A DNA stretch of 5,237 bases from DASUMP01 sp036277635. GTDB taxonomy: Bacteria; Actinomycetota; Acidimicrobiia; IMCC26256; PALSA-610. A program made the position numbers and the translations under genes. Location of the stretch: positions 1 through 5,237 of the forward strand of contig DASUMP010000112.1 of NCBI GenBank assembly GCA_036277635.1, in the 5' to 3' direction. Positions 1 to 4,809 of this stretch are shown here, piece by piece; position 1 is the first letter of the stretch; each line of letters begins with the position of its first letter. The notes below the pieces were generated by a model. It saw only the letters and a list, made by a program, of their open reading frames with translations. It was not told where the DNA came from and did not search any database.

Positions 1-4
1 GGTC

Positions 5-41
5 TGGCCCTTTGGACACACTCAGTGTGTCGAAATGGCCA
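5..41. repeat. Long imperfect palindrome, possible operator or hairpin
   Basis: The core is an inverted repeat with 8-bp arms, GACACACT (15-22) and AGTGTGTC (24-31), around a single base C23. Symmetry continues outward with TTT (11-13) against AAA (33-35) and TGGCC (5-9) against GGCCA (37-41). Only the pairs 14/32 (G/G) and 10/36 (C/T) break it, so 16 of 18 pairs match. Positions 11-36 are about 42% GC, far below the surrounding DNA. It lies 47 bp beyond the stop of the minus-strand esterase. No T-run follows on either strand, so a classical intrinsic terminator is not supported. It could be a regulator-binding site for a gene left of the window, or a transcript-end hairpin. The symmetry is directly visible; the function is unknown. 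Confidence 0.6.
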
Positions 42-87
42 ATCCTCCGTGCGGACCGCGTGAGCTCGGCTCGTCGGTGGGCGCGGC

Positions 88-945
88 TCAGGCGGGGGCG
101 TCGAAGAGCGAGCGGAGGCCGCGGGAGAGGACGAGCGGGGCGACGGTGCAGTGGAACTCGTCGGCGAAGACGCGCGTCGTCGCGTCGAGGTTCCGGTAGC
201 CGCGGCTGGTGACGCGGGCGACGAAGCGTTGCATCTGTTCGACCATGTCGAACGAGTACTTCTGCGCGATGGCGCGCTCGGCGTCGGGCATGTTGGTGGC
301 TTCGGTGATGCGGCCGGCGTGGTCCTCGTCGGCGCCGATGCCGAAGAACGCGCGCGCCGGGAGATCGTCGTTGGTGGCGGCGTACTCGTCCTCGAGTCGG
401 AAGATGGTCTCGCGGTCCCACCAGTACGACGGGCTGGCGACGATGTAGCGCGTGAACGTGGTCGGCTCGGTGAGCATCGCGTACGTACCGAAGAGACCGC
501 CGAGTGAATGCCCGAAGTAGGTCGCGTCGTGCGCGTCGATCCGGTAGTTGCTCGCGACCCACGGCATCAGCTCGTCGCGGATGAACGCGAGGAAGCGTGA
601 CGCGCCGCCGGTGCCGGTGTCGCTCGGGTACACGCGCGCGAAGGCGTCGTCGGTGGTCGGCGTGAGGTCGCGCGCGCGGAGGTCGACGGTGTCAGCAAGC
701 GTGCCCCTCGGGTAGCCGATGCCCACGACGAGCAGCGGCGGGAGGAGGCGCGAGAGTTGCATGCTGCGCACTGCATCCACCGTCGCGCCGAAGAAGCCGT
801 TCGCATCGGTGAGGTAGAGCACGGGAAGTGCGCGGTCGGTCGAGCGTCCGCAGTGGCCGACGAAGATCTTGAAGTCGTCGCCGACGTGTTCCGACCGCAG
901 GGAATGGACCTCGGTGCCGGCGAGGGGCGAAGTGGCATCGGACAT
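88..945 (-). CDS. Alpha/beta-hydrolase putative esterase (Fes/BesA-like)
   Basis: A predicted 285-residue serine hydrolase of the 'putative esterase' family (Pfam Esterase, COG2819), which includes enterochelin and bacillibactin esterases and related uncharacterised esterases. The nucleophile elbow is GHSLGG with Ser147. Residues 41-48 (PVLYLTDA) and 71-79 (LLVVGIGYP) are family-typical core strands, with the second preceding an oxyanion-region Gly/Tyr. The likely catalytic His is His265 in the EFHCTVAPL segment, followed by LSRGLRSLF, a typical family ending. The acidic triad member probably lies in GADEDH (residues 204-209). Length matches the family and no signal peptide is visible, so it is probably cytoplasmic. 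The ATG at 943-945 is the only usable start after the in-frame stop at 991-993 (no ATG, GTG or TTG between), and no clear Shine-Dalgarno precedes it. It is transcribed divergently from the HNH gene. The substrate cannot be told from sequence; no siderophore genes are visible nearby, so a siderophore role is unproven. Confidence 0.9.
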   Translation of the reverse strand: MSDATSPLAGTEVHSLRSEHVGDDFKIFVGHCGRSTDRALPVLYLTDANGFFGATVDAVRSMQLSRLLPPLLVVGIGYPRGTLADTVDLRARDLTPTTDDAFARVYPSDTGTGGASRFLAFIRDELMPWVASNYRIDAHDATYFGHSLGGLFGTYAMLTEPTTFTRYIVASPSYWWDRETIFRLEDEYAATNDDLPARAFFGIGADEDHAGRITEATNMPDAERAIAQKYSFDMVEQMQRFVARVTSRGYRNLDATTRVFADEFHCTVAPLVLSRGLRSLFDAPA

Positions 946-1002
946 CGGCGGCAGGCTTGCACCGAATCCCTCACGGCACGGGTAGTTGTCTCACCCCCTC
1001 GT

Positions 1003-1008
1003 TATGAT
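1003..1008 (+). promoter_or_regulatory. Putative -10 element of the HNH gene (leaderless)
   Basis: TATGAT matches the TAnnnT -10 consensus and ends 8 nt before the ATG at 1017, so transcription could begin at or just before the start codon. No Shine-Dalgarno is present upstream of the ATG, which fits a leaderless mRNA. No convincing -35 is seen at 16-18 bp spacing; the nearest TTGTCT (986-991) is only 11 bp away. The element sits directly left of the LexA-type palindrome. Confidence 0.45.
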
Positions 1009-1009
1009 G

Positions 1010-1023
1010 CGAACATATGTTCG
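1010..1023. promoter_or_regulatory. LexA-type SOS box over the HNH start codon
   Basis: CGAACATATGTTCG is a perfect 14-bp palindrome and fits the Gram-positive/actinobacterial LexA consensus CGAAC-N4-GTTCG. With flanks it reads G-CGAAC-ATAT-GTTCG-A, so it matches the mycobacterial form TCGAAC-N4-GTTCGA at every defined position except the first. It begins just after the putative -10 element and includes the ATG of the downstream gene, where a bound repressor would block initiation. Several 13E12-family (DUF222-HNH) genes of Mycobacterium tuberculosis are, as recalled, members of its LexA regulon. LexA binding here is therefore a strong inference, but no lexA gene is in the window. Confidence 0.82.
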
Positions 1024-2168
1024 AGAGTGTGCGGCGGGCGGTTGAGGGGATGCGGGAGTTCGTGGCCGGCTTGGATCCGGCCGCGCTCTGCCCGACCGAC
1101 GCGGTCGCGCTCGTGGGGTGGTTCGCGGAGCTGGAGCGGCTGGCGGGCGCGGGGCGGGCGTTGGCGGCGGCGCGGTCGACGGAGTCGGGCGTGTGGGAGC
1201 GCGAGGGGTTCCGGTCTCCGGCGCATTGGTTGGCGTCGCGGGCCGGCACGTCGGTGGGGGCGGCGGTGTCGACGTTGGAGATGGCCCGGCGGTTGGACGA
1301 GCAGCCGGTGGTCGACGCGGCGGTGCGCGCCGGGTCGCTCTCACTCCCGCAAGCCGTCGAGATCAGCTCAGTAGTCGGCAGCGCGCCGGAGGTGGCGCGC
1401 GTGTTGGTCGATATCGCGCAGCGCGAACCGTTGCGGCGGTTGCAGCACCACTGCCGCAACGTGCGCGCCGGCGCCGACCCTGTGGGTGAAGAAGCGCGTT
1501 ATCGGCGCGTGCACGAGTCGCGGTATGTGCGGTGGTGGATCGAACGCGACGGCGCGTTCCGCCTCGACGCGCGCCTCACCGCGGATGCGGGCGCCAAGGT
1601 GTGCGCGGTCCTCGAACGCGAACGCGACACCGTGTTCGCCGACGCGCGTCGCGCCCGACGCCGCGAATCGTTCGACGCGTACACCGCCGACGCGTTCGTG
1701 CGGGTCGTCACCGGCACAGGTACGAGTCGAGCGGCACCCGCACAGGTGCGCGTCACCGTCGACCACGTCGCACTCACCCGCGGGCATACCGAAGGCGGGG
1801 AACGCTGCGAGATCATCGGCGTCGGACCCGTCCCCGTCTCGGTGGTCGAACGACTCGCGTCCGACGCGGTGCTCAAAGTCTTGGTCACCGACGGCACCGA
1901 CGTACGCGCGGTCGCGCACGCCGGGCGCACCATCCCCGCCCGCGTGCGGAGCGCCCTCGAAGCACGAGATCCTTCGTGTGTGGTGCCGGGGTGCCTGGTG
2001 CGCGACCGGCTCGAGATCCACCACCTCGTCCCCTACGCCCGCGGCGGACCCACCACCCTCGACAACCTCGTGCGCGTCTGCGCGTGGCACCACCACGCCC
2101 TCACCCACGACCACTGCGCCCTCGAACGCAACGAAACCGGGGGCTGGACGTGGCGCGCCCCACCCTGA
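1017..2168 (+). CDS. DUF222 / HNH endonuclease (13E12 repeat family)
   Basis: A 383-residue protein with an N-terminal helical DUF222 domain (about residues 1-300) and a C-terminal HNH nuclease module (about 318-379). The nuclease part has Cys321 and Cys326 (CVVPGC), the EIHHLVPYARGG segment with His335/His336, Asn350 in TLDNL, and Cys355 with His358-360 (CAWHHHALTH). This pattern fits a zinc-stabilised beta-beta-alpha-metal fold, with His336 as likely general base and Asn350 and His359 completing HNH. All key residues are present and the length is usual, so the gene looks intact. The family is multicopy in actinobacteria; its biological target is not established. The ATG at 1017 is the first start after the in-frame stop at 1005-1007. 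There is no Shine-Dalgarno, and the start lies inside a LexA-type box, so damage-inducible, leaderless expression is expected. Base use changes inside the gene: G-rich third positions and several TTG leucines up to about 1340-1450, C-rich codons afterwards. Confidence 0.93.
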   Translation: MFESVRRAVEGMREFVAGLDPAALCPTDAVALVGWFAELERLAGAGRALAAARSTESGVWEREGFRSPAHWLASRAGTSVGAAVSTLEMARRLDEQPVVDAAVRAGSLSLPQAVEISSVVGSAPEVARVLVDIAQREPLRRLQHHCRNVRAGADPVGEEARYRRVHESRYVRWWIERDGAFRLDARLTADAGAKVCAVLERERDTVFADARRARRRESFDAYTADAFVRVVTGTGTSRAAPAQVRVTVDHVALTRGHTEGGERCEIIGVGPVPVSVVERLASDAVLKVLVTDGTDVRAVAHAGRTIPARVRSALEARDPSCVVPGCLVRDRLEIHHLVPYARGGPTTLDNLVRVCAWHHHALTHDHCALERNETGGWTWRAPP

Positions 2169-2262
2169 CCCACGCCGAACACCGCCCGGCTTCCCCACCT
2201 GCACCTTGACAACTGAGTCGCAGCCGTCCGCGGGGTGACGCGGCGCGCGCACGTGGGAGTCC

Positions 2263-2268
2263 TACCGT
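2263..2268 (+). promoter_or_regulatory. Putative -10 element, leaderless start of the unknown gene
   Basis: TACCGT fits TAnnnT and is separated by 6 nt (GGCGGG) from the ATG at 2275, the spacing expected when transcription starts at the A of the start codon. The upstream 106-bp gap (2169-2274) holds no convincing -35 at proper distance. A TTGACA at 2206-2211 lies 51 bp upstream and is too far to pair with it. A weak GC hairpin (CCGCG 2228-2232 / CGCGG 2239-2243) without a T-run is the only terminator-like structure after the HNH gene. Confidence 0.45.
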
Positions 2269-2274
2269 GGCGGG

Positions 2275-2988
2275 ATGGCGCGCGCACCCGAACCGGGCAC
2301 GGGGACCGAGGTCGTGGTCGACCCGCGGGCCGAGCCGGAGGCGCTGCAGGGCGAGCACGAGCTCGAGGCCGACATCGACGACGTCACCGCGGTGCTGTGG
2401 GAGCGGCGCGATCCGTCCGGGCGCACCGCCTCGGCCCGGCGGCGGCTGACCGAAGCGGTCGACGGGTTGCTCGACGCGATCGCCCGGTCGGTCACCGAGC
2501 GTCCGCTCGACGTGCGCGACGTCGACGACGCGATCGAACGGATCGAAGAGCTCTCGTCGGGGGTGTCGAACCGGGCCGGATCGGCATGGTCGCTGTGGGC
2601 GATGTCGCGGGCGCGGCGGTTGCTCGCCGGTCGGTGGCGGATCGTGCCGAACGCTGCCGTGCTCGCGGGGGTCACGTCGTTGCTCACGTCGGTGGCGTGC
2701 GGGGCGATCGAGCTGCGCGTCCTCGGATCGCTGCTCGTCCGCCGGTTGCAGGCCGAGGGGCGCGTCGTCGACGAGCGGTCCGTGCGCCGGATCGTGATCG
2801 GCGCCTACCTCGACCCCGACGACGTGACGACCGACGTCGCGCCGAACGCGACGGTGGGGTTGCGTCTGCTCGGCCGGTGGGCGCGGCATGCCTTCCCCGT
2901 GTTCCACGGCGGGCGCTCGCTCGATCGCACCCGTCGTGCCGCGCGTGCGATCGACGAGCTCGACCTCTCGACGTTCCCCGCGGAGTGA
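2275..2988 (+). CDS. Uncharacterised helical protein with hydrophobic segment
   Basis: I do not recognise this 237-residue protein. The N-terminus (1-35) is acidic and probably disordered. Residues 36-120 read as charged amphipathic helices (for example a DVDDAIERIEEL stretch). Residues about 127-155 (starting AAVLAGVTSLLTSVACGAIEL) are hydrophobic, with two cysteine-free flanks and a single Cys142, and are followed by basic residues and a further helical region. The hydrophobic stretch could be a membrane-associated helix or a buried core; there is no signal peptide. A faint resemblance to EcsC-type proteins (hydrophobic helix followed by an arginine-rich helix and YLDPDD-like turn) is only a guess. 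The ATG is the only start after the in-frame stop at 2236-2238. The gene ends in a GTGA overlap with a possible start of the following lytic transglycosylase, so the two are probably co-transcribed and translationally coupled. Strong GC3 bias supports this frame over the competing one. Confidence 0.78.
   Translation: MARAPEPGTGTEVVVDPRAEPEALQGEHELEADIDDVTAVLWERRDPSGRTASARRRLTEAVDGLLDAIARSVTERPLDVRDVDDAIERIEELSSGVSNRAGSAWSLWAMSRARRLLAGRWRIVPNAAVLAGVTSLLTSVACGAIELRVLGSLLVRRLQAEGRVVDERSVRRIVIGAYLDPDDVTTDVAPNATVGLRLLGRWARHAFPVFHGGRSLDRTRRAARAIDELDLSTFPAE
2982..2985 (+). promoter_or_regulatory. Ribosome binding site choosing the transglycosylase start
   Basis: GGAG ends 8 nt before the GTG at 2994 and overlaps the last codons of the upstream gene. 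It supports 2994 as start over the GTG at 2985, which overlaps the upstream stop (GTGA) but has no Shine-Dalgarno in front of it. Either choice means translational coupling; the proteins differ by three residues. Confidence 0.5.
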
Positions 2989-2993
2989 GGCGC

Positions 2994-3965
2994 GTGCGCG
3001 GCCGCGCCGCGCTTGCACGAGCGCGCCCGCTGGCAGTCGCGGCGGCGACGGTGATCGCGCTCGCGACGCTCGGCGGCGCGTGCTCCGACGCCGACGAGTC
3101 GGGGCGTGGGTCGTCGACGTCGGTGGCATCGGCGGGTGGTCCGACCAGCTCGACCCGACCGGCCGTCGCGACCACCACGACGGTCGTCCCCCGGTCGCAG
3201 GCCGACGTGGCTGTGCCCGCGACGGCCACCGCGGTCGTCGAGGCGCTGACGCGGGTGGAGCGGGGGCTACGCCGCGACGGCGTGGCCGACGACGAGCTCG
3301 CGCGACTCGGGTGGGAGCAACACCTGGCGTACGCCGTGCTCGCGCAACGACCCGAGTGGCACGGCGAGGTGTTCGGCGCGCTCGATCCCGACATCGCCGC
3401 GGTGGCGCGAGCCAACGTCGACGCGGGCACGCAGCTGTCGGGGCTGGCCGAGCCGCAGCCCGACCTGCCGGCGTGGCGGATCCGCGCGCCGAAGTCCGTG
3501 GCCGAGCTCCTCGCCTACTACGAAGAGGGCCAGAGCGCGTCGAACGTGCCGTGGCCGTACCTCGCGGCGATCCACTTCGTCGAGACGCGCATGGGGCGCA
3601 TCGTCGGGACCAGCACCGCCGGCGCGCAAGGTCCGATGCAGTTCATCCCCGAGACGTGGGCCGCGTTCGGCGAGGGCGACATCTACGACGACCGCGACGC
3701 GATCCTCGCCGCCGCGCGCTACCTCGCGTCGCGCGGTGCGCCCGACGACATGCGGCGGGCGTTGTACTCCTACAACAACAGCGACCGCTACGTGAGCGCC
3801 ATCGCGAGCTACGCCGAAGTGATCGCGCGCGACCCGCGGGCGTACGTCGGCTACTACCACTGGCAGGTCCACTACGGCACGACCAGCGGCCGGTACTTGC
3901 TGCCCGAAGGGTTCGGCGACGGCGTCGCCGCCGTGCGTCTCGACGCGCTGAGCCAGCCGGGCTAG
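2994..3965 (+). CDS. Lipoprotein lytic transglycosylase (SLT-type)
   Basis: A predicted 323-residue exported peptidoglycan lytic transglycosylase, which would cleave the MurNAc-GlcNAc glycosidic bond with 1,6-anhydroMurNAc formation. The N-terminus has an arginine-rich n-region and a hydrophobic stretch (PLAVAAATVIALATLGGAC) ending at Cys30, a likely lipidation site although Gly at -3 is atypical. A Ser/Thr/Pro-rich linker follows (about 31-70), then a helical region. The catalytic domain (about 170-285) has the putative catalytic Glu197 in HFVETRMG, the family signature GAQGPMQFIPETWAAFG (210-226) and the downstream ALYSYNNSDRYV (256-267). A conserved-looking GYYHWQVHY tail follows. Start: GTG at 2994 with GGAG 8 nt upstream; GTG 2985 is the alternative. 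It is coupled to the unknown gene before it, and its TAG stop overlaps the stop of the convergent amidohydrolase gene. The reading frame stays open upstream to 2235, but that part is a shadow. Confidence 0.9.
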   Translation: MRGRAALARARPLAVAAATVIALATLGGACSDADESGRGSSTSVASAGGPTSSTRPAVATTTTVVPRSQADVAVPATATAVVEALTRVERGLRRDGVADDELARLGWEQHLAYAVLAQRPEWHGEVFGALDPDIAAVARANVDAGTQLSGLAEPQPDLPAWRIRAPKSVAELLAYYEEGQSASNVPWPYLAAIHFVETRMGRIVGTSTAGAQGPMQFIPETWAAFGEGDIYDDRDAILAAARYLASRGAPDDMRRALYSYNNSDRYVSAIASYAEVIARDPRAYVGYYHWQVHYGTTSGRYLLPEGFGDGVAAVRLDALSQPG

Positions 3966-4798
3966 GCGCGCGACCGGTCGAGCAGGCGGCGGGCGGTGCC
4001 GCCGAGGAAGAGCGCTTGCGCGTCGGAGTCGAGCGGCACCGCCCGGGCCTCGGTGAGCGAGCGGTCCATGGGGAACCACGGGTCGTCCGAGCCCCACAGC
4101 ACGCGTCCGCGGTACGCCGAGGTGTTCATGAACCGCACCAGGTTCGGATCGAAGTAGCGGGGCGCGTACGCGGTGCACGACAGGTAGAGGTTCGGCCACT
4201 TGCGCATGTAGTTCATGATGAGCTCTTCGTAGGGGTGTCCCATGTGCGCGCCGATCACGACGAGGTCGGGGAAGTCGATCAGCACGCTCTCGAGCAGCTC
4301 GGGGTGCTGCACGCGCGACCGCACGCGAGGGCCGGGGATCCCGACGTTGATGCCGACCGGGATGCCGAGCTCCTCGCACACTTGGTACACGGGGTAGTGG
4401 CGGGGATCGTCGATTGGGAGCTGGGTGGTGAGCGGCATCACGCGCACCATCGCGAACCGCGGGTGCTGTGCGAGCTCGCGGATTCGGGCGACCGTGCGCG
4501 TCGGCCGTCCCGGGTCGACGAGTCCGCCCGCGACCAGGAAGCGACCCGGGTGCGCGTCGGCCAGCGCGAACGCTTCCTCGGGGCCGCCGCGCACGAGGCC
4601 CGGGGTGAGGATCCCGGTCGCGACGCCCAGACGATCCATGCGGTCGAGCAGCTCGTCGCCCCCGACGCCGTCGCCGGCGTCGCCGCCGAGGTAGCCGGGG
4701 ATGTTCGCGAACTCCGACTGGGCAAGGAACTGGGCGGCGCCTTGGGGCGTGACGAGGTTCACCCAGATGTCGACGACGTCGGTGGTGGGATCGGACAC
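3962..4798 (-). CDS. Amidohydrolase_2-like TIM-barrel protein, altered metal site
   Basis: A 278-residue protein with the layout of Amidohydrolase_2 (PF04909) proteins, the group that includes ACMSD-like decarboxylases and lactone hydrolases. Recognisable parts are the first strand VVDIWVNL (8-15), the LLDRMDRLGVATGILTP helix-strand unit (50-66), HPGRFLVAGGLVDP (83-96), LGIPVGINVGIPGP (144-157), the VVIGAHMGHPYEE segment (180-192) and GSDDPW (236-241). His185 and Asp238 sit where family metal ligands occur. The usual HxH of strand 1 is replaced by Trp12-x-Asn14, and the mid-barrel His position appears to be Asn151, so the canonical metal site is incomplete. The start is GTG, with AGGAG 6 nt upstream overlapping the stop of the carbonic anhydrase gene; the two are probably one operon. 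It is soluble with no signal peptide. The reaction is unknown. The family call is good, but activity as a metal hydrolase is doubtful. Confidence 0.87.
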   Translation of the reverse strand: MSDPTTDVVDIWVNLVTPQGAAQFLAQSEFANIPGYLGGDAGDGVGGDELLDRMDRLGVATGILTPGLVRGGPEEAFALADAHPGRFLVAGGLVDPGRPTRTVARIRELAQHPRFAMVRVMPLTTQLPIDDPRHYPVYQVCEELGIPVGINVGIPGPRVRSRVQHPELLESVLIDFPDLVVIGAHMGHPYEELIMNYMRKWPNLYLSCTAYAPRYFDPNLVRFMNTSAYRGRVLWGSDDPWFPMDRSLTEARAVPLDSDAQALFLGGTARRLLDRSRA

Positions 4799-4804
4799 GT
4801 ACGG

Positions 4805-4809
4805 CTCCT
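4805..4809 (-). promoter_or_regulatory. Strong Shine-Dalgarno overlapping the upstream stop codon
   Basis: On the minus strand AGGAG lies 6 nt before the GTG start of the amidohydrolase gene, and its first two bases belong to the TAG stop (4808-4810) of the carbonic anhydrase gene. It is the strongest ribosome binding site in the window. It fixes the GTG start and implies that ribosomes ending on the first gene can reinitiate on the second. Confidence 0.75.

Noticed and set aside
51..59. Short palindrome GCGG-A-CCGC
   Set aside because: Four-base arms of pure G/C are common by chance here, and it does not extend.
12..212. Small plus-strand ORF near the left edge
   Set aside because: Almost entirely arginine/glycine/serine low complexity, overlapping the palindrome and the 3' end of the esterase gene on the other strand; no ribosome binding site.
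2228..2243. Hairpin CCGCG / CGCGG as terminator of the HNH gene
   Set aside because: Only a 5-bp stem with no following T-run; too weak to call as a terminator in GC-rich sequence.
1368..2252. Long minus-strand ORF of 294 codons opposite the HNH gene
   Set aside because: It is antisense to a clear DUF222-HNH gene, with no recognisable domain; such shadows are expected in very GC-rich DNA.
2242..2287. Direct repeat GGCGCGCGCAC at 2242-2252 and 2277-2287
   Set aside because: The 11-bp match is mostly alternating GC, easily produced by chance at this composition, with no further symmetry.
2235..2984. Reading frame open upstream of the transglycosylase, giving a 576-codon plus-strand ORF
   Set aside because: The upstream 250 codons are arginine- and alanine-rich low-complexity translation overlapping the better-supported 237-residue gene. 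The signal peptide shows the true protein begins near 2985-2994.
3267..4379. Minus-strand ORF of 370 codons spanning the transglycosylase and amidohydrolase ends
   Set aside because: It is rich in Arg, Ala, His and Pro with no domain, and crosses two well-supported genes in another frame.
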